64,000 bases of DNA from Prorocentrum cordatum (GCA_963575745.1 CAUYUJ010014326.1:282001-346000), one strand, 5' to 3'. Shown: positions 50,677 to 62,640, numbered from the stretch's first letter. Made by a program: numbers and translations. The notes: generated from the letters alone by a model not told the origin.

Positions 50677-51706
50677 TCAGCCAACGAAGGGGGGAGGGGG
50701 AGGAGGGGGAGAGGAGGAGGGGTTCTCCAAGAGGAAAGCGGCCAGGGCGCAGCTCGACGGGTCGCGAAGATCAGCGTCCAGCCCTTCCACGGACGGGAAG
50801 TGTGCTGGGAAGGCGGAGTGGGAGTCGGCCCAATTGATGCGCGTGCGCACGGCGGTTTCGCCGTCGCTGTGTAACTTGTCTGCCCAGAACACCCCCAGGG
50901 TGGCGAGACTGTCCGCCGCCTTATTCAGACGGCGCCTAACAGCCTTGCCAAGAGAGAGCCCATCCTACGTCCTCTGCTTGGCCGAGGGCACTCTCCATTT
51001 GCTGCGCCAGATGGAGCTTTCTGTACCTGGCCGTGCCAGCCCCGTATCTGATGGCTGCCAGGTTGTCCCCAACGACCCCGGCTGCCCGCAGGGGCCCCTC
51101 CAGGTGGGGAAGGAGGGCGAGGCCTGCTCGGCGTCCGGCGACCTCAGCCATCCGAGCGCTGCTGCTTCCGGGGAGCGCAACGATCGCTACTGCGACTATC
51201 CTGGGCACGCCTGTCGCGGGGTCGTGGCGCCACAGGATCGCCCCCGCGCCTGAGACCTTGGCGCGGTCGCGGATCCTCCTCGCCCCGCCATCGACGGTGA
51301 TCTCGCAGGGCCACTGAGCGCTGTCGGAGTCAGGGAAGGGAGAGCTTCGGACGGCGATTTCATCGCCAAGGGCGAGGTCGGTGTTCGCACGAAGCGTCGT
51401 GGTGTGCGCGTTGCTTTCCCGACAGAATGTGGAGGTCCAGCTGGCCGCGGGGTTACGATATGTCCTGGGGCCGGGAAACCACCCGCGCCCGGGTAGCATC
51501 CATCCCGCGCGCAGCTGACTGGCCTGGATCACGGCTAGCTTGGCTCCCCCTCTGCTGTGGCAGGTGACAACTGGGAGCCTGCGCGCTTCCCCTCCCGCGC
51601 GGCGAGCGTGGCGAGTCATGCGCGGCCTGGCAGCCCCGCGTGTGATTCTGTCCCGGAGAGGGAGGGGGTGGCACACTTGGCAGGTGCCCTGCAAGGGGGC
51701 CCACAC
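50677..51706 (-). CDS. LINE RNase H domain
   Basis: The frame 51706-50936 shows GTCQVCHPLPLRDRITRG with a later H and C (zinc-finger remnant), then the RNase H fold: CEITVDGGARRIRDRAKVSG (first catalytic Asp), SSARMAEVAGRRAGLALLP (Glu) and AAGVVGDNLAAIRYGAGTAR (Asp). After a frameshift near 50940 the end continues RRRLNKAADSLATLG (the N-x-x-AD step with the last Asp), then 50892-50677 FWADKLHSDGETAVRTRINW to a stop. RNase H in a LINE removes the RNA strand from the hybrid. It lies downstream of the reverse transcriptase, the usual order in RNase-H-bearing LINE clades. Confidence 0.75.
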
Positions 51707-52183
51707 GGCGGTTTCGTCCGGGTTAGTGGGCCTCGGCGCATCCTCAAACTCGTTGTCGCTGTCGTCGCCGTCGCCCTGCTGGTCGGTGTCGGGAGCAACT
51801 ATGCCCTGTAGAATGAGCCGCGCCGCATCGTTAGCACTTAGCGGTGCGCAGTTGAGATTGACGCAGCATTTGAATTAAATTTGGTGAAGGACCTTGGTCA
51901 GGAGAGGTTGGTGGCCCCCGCCGCTGGTGATGGCCGTGGACAGGTATTCGGGGTGTTCTGGAGCTCTAGCGGCGTCCTACGCCAGCGCGGCGGCTGGGCA
52001 TCAGTGCCACACGTGCTCGGTCGTCGCCTCTCCGAGGCCGCGCAGGGGGCATTGCCCGCGCGGGCCTGGTCGGGAGGAAGCTCGCACACTGTTATGTGTC
52101 AGTGCGTAGGCCTCAGCTTTGCTTCGCAGGGCGGACGAGTGGGTCCAGGAGCTGCCATGGCGCCGAGTTGCGCGGGCCAGGTT
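51707..52183 (-). pseudogene. LINE region between RT and RNase H with a decayed zinc finger
   Basis: Reading the minus strand near 52085-52020 gives GQCPLRGLGEATTEHVWH, matching the common LINE finger C-P-x-C-G-x(5,6)-E-T-x-x-H-x(4,5)-C except that the second Cys position is Arg. Frames are broken on both sides. The rest has no recognisable feature. Confidence 0.45.
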
Positions 52184-54802
52184 TTATCCGGCGGTAATCC
52201 AAACGTGTTTGGCAAGGGCGCCGCAGGGGCACTGGCGTGGCCGCCGGTCGGCCGTTCCGCGCCGCCTGGCCGAGCCTGGTAATCCATTGCTGAGGACAGG
52301 AAGGACATGCGGCGCCTCGGTGAAAAACAAGCATTGGCATTGTAGGTTCCATTCTATGCCGTCAGAGGGATGCCGCCTCCTCCCTTGACTGGTTTCCCTC
52401 AACCATTTGTTGACGGAGGGCCCATGCATCTGTGGCCAGGCCGCGGCGTAGATCACCCCCCCGAAGTACTTCACGTACACTAGCGCCGGCTGCTCCTCAA
52501 GGCGGGTGACCATGCGCGCGGCCTTGCGTTCCGTAGTGACCTTGGATCTCGGCCTAGTCGTCTCAGGTTGTTGCGCTGCGCATGCCGCCCATTTGAGGAG
52601 CTTGTTCCAGCGGTTCCTGAAGCGTTTCTGGGCTGTGCAGGGGCCCCAGAAGTCGTCCATGGCGCGCGCTCTGGCTGCGACAGCCCGGGCCGCGGCCGCT
52701 GGGCACCGGGGCGCGCCGGGCACCTGATAGCGGATGCCTACGCCTGTGAGGACGCAGTCGGGCATCCATGATGCGGACGCAAGGCCGAACGCGACCCTCA
52801 GCTGCGCACGTAGCGCGCGCACTCGCAACACGTCGGGGGCGGCATAGTGGGCAGCGCACGAGGCCAGGGAGACCAGGTAGGAGTTCCAAGCTGCAGCGGC
52901 CCTGGCGGGGGACATTCTCGCTGGATGGAGGGCCATGGCCCGGTCTCTCATTTTGGGGAGAGGCCGCCCCCATGTCCCCGTGATGAGGGCGTCAGCCTGC
53001 GCCATGGTGAGCTGTCCTGCGGGGGGAACTTGTTCACCCTCCGCTGCTCGCGAGACCGCCACCGCACCGAGGTGGGGCCAGTGCTCTCGGACCGAGGATC
53101 CTCCGAAAGGGGTGTGTACCATGAGATTACGCCACCACTCGTGGCGGCCGGCGGGGACCATGGCTGTCTTGAACGCGCAGTGGCAGGGGCGTTCGAGCGG
53201 TCGGCATGCCTCGAGGACCTGTCGCTCTACGCCCCTGTTGAGGAGCGCCAGGGTGAGCTCGCTGGGGGGGCCTGCGATCAAGATCTCGCCCCCTTCGCGT
53301 TCAAAGTCGACCGGGGCTTCGGCGAGCGCCGTCCTGACCGCGGCCGAATCCGTAGCACGGAAGCCCCTGCATCGATGCGCCTTTACCAGATGGCCGGCCG
53401 CTCGGGCCGCCCAGGGGAGAGCAATGGCTGCGCGTAGCGTCTGCTTTGTAGAGCTGAGCAGGGCGGCTAGGTCGCCCACGCATGCGGGGTCGTCGTCGGC
53501 CGCAATCCCGGCCAGGGCAGAAATTAAGGGGTCGTACCCCATGCGCCATAAGAGCGGGGAGGCGGTGCCATCCACCCCGACTGATCGGAGGAGGCGGCGC
53601 TCGGGCCCCTGGCACTTGCCTTTGCAAGTCTGCACCCTCCGTCCTCCAATGAGGGAGTCTAGGGCGCGTAGAAGCCAGGCTGGTAACTTCCATCCCTGGA
53701 GGAGGTTCCCCATCCACTGCAGGGGTATCCTTTCGAAGGCTTTGCTTTGGTCGCAGAAGATGACCGCTGTGCCTGGGGCTTCTCCTGCACGCGAGGCCGC
53801 CCTATCAATTCATTGCCCTACCGCCTCCGCGCGCCTGACGAGTAGGGCGTGCCAGGCGGGCCCCGGGCCTTCTAAGGGTCGGGGTTCCCTCCCTAGGCGC
53901 GGTGACTCTTGATGTTGGGCCCGCGCTGCCCGCCTTCCTCGGCGGCTTGGCCGGGGCTGAGGAGGGGCCCACGGCCGGCCCAATGAGGTCAGCGAGGGTG
54001 GCTCCATGGAGCCTCCTGAGGCACGTGGGCAGCTGTAGCGGCCTCATGTCGTTAGGCGTCTGAGCTGCTGCCTTCTCCCCGATCCACACTAAAAGGTCAA
54101 CTGATGGGCCCGAGACCGTTTCGAGGAGAGCGGGGTTGAGATCTGCGGCGTACCAGGTCCGTGCTAAAGGCAGGCCACGATCCTGGCTCATGGGTGGTAG
54201 ACTTCGCACGGCTCACCGTCTATGCCAGGGGCGCTGCCTGGGAGCGAGGACGAGGGAGGCGATCCTTCCCCACCGTGGCTGGGGCCTTTCCCGGATGTTG
54301 ATGCCGGGCGCTGCTGGAAGTAACAGTCCAGAAGGCGCGCCGCCGCCCCGGGGAGGGGAGGCGCTGTGTGCCATATCGCGCTACGGCTGCCCCATAGGAC
54401 GTGGCCCATGTCTTCTGGTCTTTCGTGCCAGGTATCCGCGGCGTCGCGAACCCCGAGGACCGTTTTCCCGTATATCTCTCTGCCTGTCCTGTAGTGCGCG
54501 GCCAAGGGGGTCCGCTCGGCGCCGGGCCCTCTCTGGGCCGGCGTCAATCTGCCTGCCCTTCTCTGCGTCGCCTCGGCATCCCACCTACGAAGCCAGTCGG
54601 CGGCCGCCGCGGGTGTCAGGTCCTGTTCGCCCCACCCGTAGTCACGCAGCCACGCTGCGAGGGCACCGACAGGGCGCGTTGGCCCGCTTCTTTTGCTGGC
54701 CGCCGCCAGGAGGAGCCCAGGGGAGGCACGGGCTCTGTTCCTCCTCCATCTTCTCCACCAGTCCTGGAGAGCGGCCGAGAGCGCGCGTCTGCCGAAGCGC
54801 AA
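52184..54802 (-). pseudogene. LINE reverse transcriptase
   Basis: Order of motifs: GSAPGIDGEPCEVYHP (RT motif 1, end of frame 54802-54188), then DLLVWIGEKAAAQTPNDMRP (motif 2, 54209 frame), then in the frame 54007-52184 ALLVRRAEAVGQ, a TGA (53810-53812, probably a former Trp) and IDRAASRAGEAPGTAVIFCD-QSKAFERIPLQWMG (palm motif A). Next LPAWLLRALDSLIGG, VDGTASPLLWRMGYDPLI and ACVGDLAALL, where the canonical F/Y-A-D-D is C-V-G-D. Thumb-like sequence and a CPCG near the end follow. The 509-codon stretch 53713-52184 is open, but the lost palm Asp, one stop and two frameshifts make it inactive. It primes reverse transcription at nicked target DNA. Confidence 0.8.
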
Positions 54803-55027
54803 CAGGGCAGGAATGATGGGCGGTGCGAGGTCGGCTGTGCTACTACTTTGCTCAGGCTGGCTGGGCGCGGGACGCGCGGCCTCCGCCTCAATCTCTCCGT
54901 CGCCATTGTCGGTGCGCCTGTCTGGGGAGCCCCCAGGGGCCGCAGGTCTGGCCCAGTCAACAGGCTGAAGAAGCCCTGTCAGATTGACGGGTGGGACGCC
55001 AAAGACTAACTCAAGATGCGAGAAGAC

Positions 55028-56149
55028 CTATCTAAGGTCCGCGTGGGCAGCGGTGGGAAGGTTCCTGAGGCCCCCTGCCTTCATGGTGCAGTCTCTGCGG
55101 GCCCTCCCGGCTCCTCCGGGCTGTAGGTAGAGGATGGCGCGGTCCGATAATGTGGGCTTCCACGCCTTGATCACCGCAAAGGCGTAGAGCTGGTGCGCCG
55201 GGCAGGCCAACATGTCGATGTGTGACTCATTGTCCCTGTCAATTATGGTGGGGCCTGCCGCGTGCACCGCCGTGGGCCCAGCGCTACACAGGGCGTCTCG
55301 TCACGCCGCCACAGTCTCTACTTCTCCGTCTCGTGGATCGTCGAGCTGGAGGTTGACGTCGCCGCCCCAGTATGTGTCGAGGCTCTCCCAGCGCCCGACG
55401 GCGTCGGCGACTTCGGCGATGGTCTCGTCCTTCCGAGACGGTGGGAGGTAGATAGAAACGACTCGAAATTTGTGGTCGCCGTGACGTACGGTGGCGGAGA
55501 TGGCGCAACCAGGGGCAATGTCTTCTTGGTCGAAGAGAGTGACGCCGTGCGGGAGCAGGATGCAGACTCCCCCGGCGAGGCCCCCCGCTGGTCCGCGGTG
55601 GCCCGGGGAAGAGACGAGCGTGCGAGCGGGGAACATTGTTCTCCATACCTCTGCCTCGTGCTCGGACCAATGCGTTTCTTGCGTCAGGCCAATGCGGTGG
55701 TTCAGGGTCATCTGCGCCAGAACTGCGTGCTTGATCTGATTCTTGGCGGCTGTGGAGCTTCGAAGGTATCTAACGTTCCAACTGGCGAGTCTGGGAAGAT
55801 TGTCAGCTGGGTTTGCCTCTAGAGCCAGTAGTAGGTCGTCTACGGTGTAATCACCGCAGAGAGCATGCCAGGTGGGTCGGCTCCATGGATCGCTATGGAG
55901 CGCGCTCCACAGGCCGCGAGGACCACGGAATCTGAACCGGGTGCCCGATTCCAGGGTGGCGTTGAGGGAGCGGCAGGCCATCCGCCAGGCCTGGGTGCGA
56001 ATTCCGGGGGCCAGCTGGTGCCTGGGGGGGGGGGCCAGCGCCCGGCACAGCGTTCCGGGGCCCTCAACGGAGTCTAGGGGAGCGGCGGAGCGAAGAGTAG
56101 TTCTCGCGTCGGGTCGGCAGTCCGTCTTCATTGGGTCGTTCTCATCCAT
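55028..56149 (-). pseudogene. LINE APE-type endonuclease
   Basis: Frame 56149-55301 carries LPRLASWNVRYLRS (Asn of motif WN), IGLTQETHWSEHEAEVW (Glu), FRVVSIYLPPSRKDETI and WGGDVNLQLDDP (Asp and Asn). After a frameshift near 55290 the frame 55267-55028 supplies DNESHIDMLACPAHQLY and WKPTLSDRAILYL, the last with Arg in place of the catalytic His of SDH. The enzyme nicks target DNA for the LINE. About 110 residues precede the domain (WRMACRSLNATLESGTRFRF). It is upstream of the RT on the same strand, as in APE-type LINEs; broken. Confidence 0.8.
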
Positions 56150-56361
56150 CCTCCTCCTCGCCCGTTCTCTTCCGTGTCCTCATCGTGGTTCCTCCTCCTT
56201 GTCCCCCTATTATTCCTCCTCGTTGTTCCCCTACTCATTCTCCTCTTCTCATCCTCCCCCCCCCCCCTCTCCCTGATCAGTCGCCCTCGTTATCCTATTG
56301 GCCCGTTGTTCGCATTATCATATCCCTCCTGATGTTCAAATTCCTCTGATGTGCTGCTGCG

Positions 56362-58533
56362 CTATCCCAGCCCACCTGGGCCAACGCCCATCTCGCGCAT
56401 GACGGTGTTCCTGATGTGCCCCGCGTCGCTGCGAACGTGCACCTTGGCGTCGGCCACCCTGCTGACCACGACGTCGGCCATGAGCTTCGTCATTTCCCTG
56501 CGGGCCGCGAACGTGAGCTTGAGCTTGCTCAGGCACGCTGGAGACCACATAGTGTCTCGCAGCTGCGTGCATTGGTTGGCATTCCCATCAGCGCCTGTCA
56601 AGACGACCCCGCTGAAGCCCTCGCTGCTGCGATGGCGCTGGGCCACGCGCCACCGCGTGCCGCTGCTGTCGCTGAACCCCTTCTTCGTGGTGCCTGGCGG
56701 GTCCTGGGCGCCCTCTGGGAGCGCGGCAGCCTCCTCGTCGCCCTCGCCGATCGCCGCCCGATCATCCTCGCCCTCAGCCTCCTGCTCTGCAACCGCCTCT
56801 TCGCCGTCATCCCCCTCTGCAGCCGCCTCCTCGATCGCCCCTGGAGCAGCTTCTCCCGCTGCGTCGGCGCCACCTCCCTCCGAGCTATCTGCTTGGAAGG
56901 AGTCCTCGCTGGCGCCAGGCGCCATGCTCTCATCGGAATCAGCATCCTTCTTCTTCTTCGATGCCGCCGCCTTCTTGGCCTGGGCCTTCGCCTTCTTGGT
57001 TGCCTCCTTCTTCTGCTTCGATACCTCCTTCCTCTTTGCGGCCTCCTCCTCGCGACTGGCCCCAGCAGCCCTCCTCCCCGCCTTGGGGCCCTTCCACGTC
57101 GGAGCCCGCGGAGGCGCTGGGGGCTCTTCAGCTGGCGTCTCCACGGCCGCGGCCACCTCCGCCTTTCGCTTATTGTTGTGCTTAGTGTCCTTATTTTTCT
57201 TATCCTTCTTTAAGGCCTGCGTCGCCTTTTTCACCTTTACCCCCTGCAGCGCCAAGCAAGCTGGAGTATAACGGGAACTGCTGCACATGCGCCACGCTCG
57301 ACGAGCTCGACGAGCTCGTCGCCGCGTGGGCCGCCTGCTTGGCGGCCTTCACCTGCGTTGGAGCCCCTGCCTAGAGAGAGCTCGGCTTCACCTGCGTCGG
57401 GGCCCCGCATGCTTTGGAGCGCTTGCCTTCACCTGCGTTGGAGCCCCTGCCTTTGGAGTGCTTGCCTTCACCTGCGTTGGAGCCCATGCCTTCGGGCGTG
57501 GCTTCACCTGCGTTGGGGCCCCTGCCTGTTTTGGAGTCGTCGCCTTCACCTGCGTTGGAGCCCTCGCTGCCCTCGCCTTCGTTGGCGTCGCCGACGGCGC
57601 GGGCGGACGGGCGGGGGCGGCCTTCTCAGCTCCTTCCGCGTTCTCAATCGCTTCTGTCGGATCCTCGTCCTCAATCGCTTCCGTCTGATCCTCTCCTTCA
57701 ATCGCCTCTGCCTCAGCCGCCGCATCAATTACCTGATCCGTTCCTTCAGTCGCCTCTGCCTCATCCTCATCATCAAGCACCTGGGCCATTGCATCTGCAT
57801 GGTCACCCGTGTCTTTATCTATCAGCGTGTTCTCGTCGTCCTCGCAGCGAGGACAAGCGCCGGGTCGATAACGGAAAAGCCCCCCTGACTTTCGGGCATC
57901 CTGGGGCCTCAGGCACCAGTCAGAACAAGGCTGACATCGACGCATGCCTCATGCCTCATTCCCCGACTCCTCCCACTCATTTCTCCTCCCGATCGACGTC
58001 CTCGGGCCCTTGCTCTGACGCCTACTCCCCCCGCTCATTTCTCCTCCCGATCGTCGGCGTCCTCGGGCCCTTGCTCTGACGCGAGGCAGCGGGTTTCTCT
58101 GGGGGCGGTTCGACCTCTGAAACGTCGGAAAAGCATGGCAAACCCACTGGCCTGTAAACCCCTCGGAACACCTCGATAAATGCCAACGTTCGCGAACTGG
58201 CACGTGGAAGTTGTCACCGAGAAGGAGGAGGAGGAGGAGGCGAAGGAGCGCGACGCGAGGAACACTTGAAGGAGGAGGAGCGCGGGGGAAGAGGAGGAAG
58301 AGGAGGAAGAGCGCGGATGAGGAGGATGGATGTACAACCCCCCCGTCATCGATCAAGGAAGCGGCGAAATATTCCTGCAACTCCGTCTCGGAAACGTCGC
58401 TGTCGCTGGGGATGGCCTCGACGTTGTCGCCCTGCCCGCGCCCGCCGCCGTCGTCGTCGTCGTTGGCCCCCGCAGACGTCGACATCGGCATCGACGGTTG
58501 CCGATCGACTGTCCAAGACGGCGGCGTCGACAA
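56362..58533 (-). CDS. Gene with APTQVKA repeats and Lys-rich region (multi-exon, partly out of frame)
   Basis: Exon 1 58533-58339 (MSTPPSWTVDRQ, then acidic SDSDVSETELQEYFAASL) joins in phase through a GT-AG intron (58338-58197, polypyrimidine before CAG) to exon 2, FANVGIYRGVPRGLQASGFA. Later parts lie at 57945-57388 (CSDWCLRPQDARKSGG, GACPRCEDDEN, then acidic, then APTQVKA repeats) and 57288-56362 (KKDKKNKDTKHNNKRKAEV, KKAKAQAKKAAASKKKKDAD, then an ordered end CLSKLKLTFAARREMTKLMA, VVVSRVADAKVHVRSDAGHI). A stop and an indel fall in the repeats near 57365. The repeat/Lys-rich design recalls DNA-binding tail proteins, but the family is unknown. Decay or an unrecognised intron would explain the frame breaks. 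Confidence 0.5.
57345..57570. repeat. About six 38-42-bp coding repeats (APTQVKA)
   Basis: CTTCACCTGCGTTGGAGCCC recurs near 57347, 57388 (variant), 57429, 57467, 57505 and 57545. Read on the minus strand the unit is (G/K)APTQVKA(S/T)(T/A)PK. Unequal unit lengths cause one frame change. Confidence 0.85.
57975..58085. repeat. 60-bp tandem duplication
   Basis: CTCATTTCTCCTCCCGATCG followed by CGTCCTCGGGCCCTTGCTCT is present twice, 60 bp apart. It falls where exon 2 of the adjacent gene probably ends, so it may affect that splice junction. Confidence 0.85.
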
Positions 58534-58549
58534 TCAAGGGCGATAGACG

Positions 58550-58930
58550 ATGATATCGACGACGACCAGCGACGAAGTCGACCGACGACGACGGAAGCGA
58601 CGACGATCGACGATTGCGACCGACGCCGATCGACGACGACGGCGACGCGCCACAGCCGCCGTTGTCGCCAACACCATCGGTCGGCCCCTCGCCCCTCCGC
58701 GGCGCCCGATTCCAACCGCAACCAACGGCTGTGCATGATGCGGGGCGCGCGCGCCTGGGGGGACCTGGCGGCGCATTGGATGCCGAACGCGTACGCATGA
58801 GCTAAAGGGGCAGACAAGAAGGACACGAGCAAGGTAAGTAGGCGAGGCCTCGGATCCAGATGCGCCTAGCGGAAACTCTCTCAGCCCCGATGCTTACGAA
58901 CGAAGACCGATCATGATCGTCACCTTGATC
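58550..58930. repeat. CGACGA/GATCGA-rich low complexity
   Basis: Dense CGACGACGAT and GATCGACGA motifs between about 58550 and 58660; the rest is ordinary with no coding frame that can be supported. Confidence 0.6.
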
Positions 58931-59001
58931 CTCCGCACTCCTCCCCTTATCATCCTCATGGCCTTCCCCCTCACTCTCTCTGTTCCTGTCTCCTCTCTGT
59001 C

Positions 59002-59418
59002 TCAATCCCACTCGATCCTAGCATGGATCTCCTTCGCCTTCCCGGCCCTCGCCCCCCCTCCCCCCCCCTCAATGACACCGAGCCCGCAAACCCGAACGTC
59101 GCCACGCACCTCTCCCATGATCTCTGCCAGCCCCCCAGCGTTGAGAAAGATACGTGGCGCTGGAGCGCGACGCCGTTCACCCTCGCCGTCTGTGAACGCC
59201 GCCCGCGCTGCAACTTCCAGGCCCCGACGCACCTGTTGCAAAATCCACGGCACCATGCTTCCCTGGGCGCGCAGAGGGGGGCGCGGGGGCGCGCGTGAGC
59301 CGTCTCTATCGCCCTCGACGTCGTCATCGAAATCAATCATTGTCCTCATTAACACGGGCATCCACATAGCCGCCGCCCTCACCATCGTGATCGATGTCGC
59401 TGCCATCAGCTCCGCCAC
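59002..59418 (-). CDS. Possible exon, unrecognised
   Basis: 138 codons with protein-like patches: ITMVRAAAMWMPVLMRTMID, GSMVPWILQQVRRGLEVAAR, IFLNAGGLAEIMGEVRGDVR. No domain is recognised. It sits between trinucleotide-repeat stretches that would be introns by analogy with the transposon genes. The competing plus-strand frame is Ser/Pro/Ala-rich and less protein-like. Confidence 0.3.
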   Translation of the reverse strand: MAELMAATSITMVRAAAMWMPVLMRTMIDFDDDVEGDRDGSRAPPRPPLRAQGSMVPWILQQVRRGLEVAARAAFTDGEGERRRAPAPRIFLNAGGLAEIMGEVRGDVRVCGLGVIEGGGGGARAGKAKEIHARIEWD

Positions 59419-59754
59419 GTGGTCGTCGTCGCCGTTGCCACCGCCGTCGCGGCAAAACTAGCAGCACCACGACTGCGCGTATACTTACCTTGCTGCGATC
59501 TGCGATTACACTCGACCAGGATAGTAAGGATGCGCGGCAATGATGCAAGGGCCTTGGAATGCCATGCTGATGCTTCTGCGCGCGGAGCGCAGCAGCATGC
59601 CGAATGGCGCCGAATACCGAAGGGACAATGATGCAAGGGTGGCCTTGGATAGTTACCCCATCCTTACTATTATGGTTGACTGTGCGCCACTCTTCTCATC
59701 GCAGTCATCCGCATCGCCACAATCACCGCCATCGTCGCCGTCGCCTTCGCAATC

Positions 59755-60110
59755 ATGACGACCCCTCCCCCCACAATCCTGCATGACCTTTTGCGAGAAC
59801 CTCTTCCCGCTCGCGAGCGGCGCCAAGGGCCCCGAGAGATCCGCGTCGTTCTTCCGGCGGCGGACAAACGCGACGAACGAGGCAAGGCGGGGCGGGGGCG
59901 GGGCGATGGGGAACAAGAGCACATGCCCATGACAGCAAGCCATACCGCGAAGCTCAAGGCAATGGAGAGAACAACACTGACGATGACAATGGGGGCTGTA
60001 GGAGAGGAGCGAATCGATCGGAAGCTTGGCTTTCCGCGTTGTCGTCGTTGTGGCCACGTCATCGCCCTGGTCGTGATCGTCATCGCCGTCCTCATCCCCT
60101 TCGTCGCCCT
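59755..60110 (+). CDS. Possible plus-strand exon, unrecognised
   Basis: The plus frame reads TILHDLLREPLPARERRQGP, REIRVVLPAADKRDERGKAG, ASHTAKLKAMERTTLTMTMG, ERIDRKLGFPRCRRCG, then dissolves into Val/Ile and Ser runs caused by GTC/ATC repeats from 60045. It would be the only plus-strand coding in the window, so it is doubtful. No family. Confidence 0.2.
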
Positions 60111-61700
60111 GGTCATCGTAACCGTCGTCGCCTCGCCATGGTCGTCATCCTCATCGCCGTCTCCATCCTCTTCACCGTCATCATCGCAACCGTCGCCGCC
60201 ATTGACTGTCCGATGCAATCCTCGTCGTCACTGTAACCGCCAGCGTCGTCGTCACCGTCGATCGCCGCTATCGTCGTCAGCGTCGCCGTCTACGTCATCG
60301 TCGCCGCCGTCATCGTCGCCGTCGTTGTCACCCCCCCCCCTCCCCGCGGATCCTCCAGCTCTTCTCGGTTCGGCCTCGACTCGAACCGCTCTGGCGTGCA
60401 CTCTCGCAGGGGCGCCCTGTTGTCGCCGTCGCAGCCTGGCTGGCCAGCGGCGCTATCGCCATCGATCGTCGTCGCTACCGTCACTGTCATCGATGCTGCC
60501 GCCGATCCTCTGACGACGCCAATGGACGACTGTGACGACGATGGCGACTGAGACGACGACGACGACGACGACATCTCGGCAACGACGATCCCCGAACTCC
60601 GACGCCAGGAGAAACTGACGACAACTATTTTTCGCGAGTTTCGGCCCAGGCAGCCCCTCGAACGATTCAGGATGAAACACCTGTCCCAGGGAAGGTCTGT
60701 CATGACGCCGACGTCGGCCTGCGGCGATCCAACGACGAGTCGCTGCCACTCCTCCGTTCGTGCTCTCTCCCTCATCCCCCTCCACGTCCCCCGTCATCCC
60801 AGTTGTTTCCTGAACCGCTCCTGCTATTCCCACCGCTTCCCATTCGATCCTGATGATGATCATGGCGATGATGCCGATGATGATACCGATGGTGATACCG
60901 ATGATGCCGATGATCATGATGATGCCGATGATGACGGCAACAGTAGCGACGACGATCGACGGCGACAATCATGGCGAAGAGGGCGACGACCACGACATGA
61001 CAGCGACCGCCCCCTGCTCTTGCTCGCCCTGCCCCCTCCCCTCACATCAAAGTGCAGCGCTGCCTTCCATCATCCCGCGGGCTTCGCTGTAGTTCAACAG
61101 CACCTGCGCGCAGCGGAGGTGCGACGAGACCCGTCCGCGGTCGGCGATGACGTCGACCACAATCGAGTCGGCGACAACGACGAACAACGCTCGACCCACG
61201 AAGATCGATCGGAACGGTCGGCGTCGACATGATCGACTGGACGGTCGACGGGATGGTCGACGAGGCGGTCAGCGACAATCATTTTTAAGAAAGCCGACTG
61301 CGACCAAGATCGAGGATGAACACGACGACGGAACGATCGGGCGAGGACGGAACGATGACGAGGACGAAAACGATGACATAACGATCACGGCGACGAACAC
61401 GAGGACGAGGTCGATCGGAGACGACGACGCACGGAGAAGGGGAGAGGAGGCGCCTGCGCGATCTGCTCGGGGTCGCCATCCCGCGCCTTGTCGAACCTGA
61501 ACGTCGGATTCTTCGGCATTGCCGTGCCCTCGCCATCGGCGGGAGGCCCGCCCTCCCCCCCCCCCTTCCTCGACCCCCCCCCCGTCCTCCTCCTCCTTTT
61601 TTTCTCTTCCTCGATTCTCCTCGTCGCCGCGCAGATCGCCGGGAATCCGCCACCGACCGCCGCAGAGGCACCGACGCCACATGTTATAACATTCCCCCCC
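60111..61700. other. Trinucleotide-rich stretch with a possible minus-strand exon
   Basis: GTC, GATG and GACGA repeats dominate (60120-60340, 60850-60975, 61130-61400). Within it, 60453-60775 on the minus strand reads EEWQRLVVGSPQADVGVMTD and LPWDRCFILNRSRGCLGRN, which may be coding but cannot be placed in a gene. Other frames are repeat products. Confidence 0.35.
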
Positions 61701-61834
61701 CCCCCCCGTTCTGATATGTCATTCCTCATTGTTGCTAGCGCGATTCCTGTTCCACCCAGTGCTGCTTCCTTCCCCCGCTCTCTCCTCTCATCTGTCTCCA
61801 TTGCTTTCTTTCTCAATCCCATTCCCCTCCTCCG

Positions 61835-61865
<31 letters not shown>

Positions 61866-62121
61866 ATCTTTCTCCTGCCCCTGCCCGTCCCACACAAGCT
61901 GTTCATTCCTGTCTAGCGCCCCGCCCCGCCCATCCGGAGCCGAGCGCGCCTCGGGCCCGCGGGCCCGCGCGCGCGGGCCGCGCGCGCGAACCAAAATGGC
62001 TCTGCGCGAGCTCGCGGCGCCGCGCGAGCTCCGCTAGCTTCCCCTCCGTCCTCTTCTGTCTCTTCCTCCTCTCCCCCTCCTCTTCGCCCTCCTCCCCCAC
62101 CTCCTCTCGCTCTCTTTTTTG

Positions 62122-62211
<90 letters not shown>

Positions 62212-62329
62212 ATTTCTCTATTTCTCTTTCTCTCTTTCTCTCGCTTGCACTCCATTGCTCGCTATTGTTTCGTCTCTTTGGTTGTTTCGTAGTGTTCCTC
62301 TCTCTCTCTCTATATGTGCATATATAATC

Positions 62330-62360
<31 letters not shown>

Positions 62361-62640
62361 TATATATTGTCATGTGTTACATCCATTTTTTTGTTTTGTT
62401 GCTCTCTCTTTTTTTCTCCCTCTCTCTCTCTCTCTCTCTTTCTCGTCCTCTCTCTCTCTCTCTCTATATATTTATATATAGATATAGGTATGAACCCATA
62501 ACTGCGCGCGCATACACACATACATACAAACGTACATCGACACATCCATCCGTACATACATACATACATACACGCATACCTAAATTCACATATTTGCACA
62601 CATCTATACACACATACATGCATACATATGGATACATACG
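61701..62640. repeat. Simple repeats: poly-C, CT, TA and CATA runs
   Basis: A 30-base C run at 61835-61864 (another of about 15 at 61694-61708), CT runs at 62126-62162 and 62173-62207, a TA run at 62322-62367, CT again at 62417-62465, and CATACATA at 62515-62630. No gene is supported. Confidence 0.9.
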
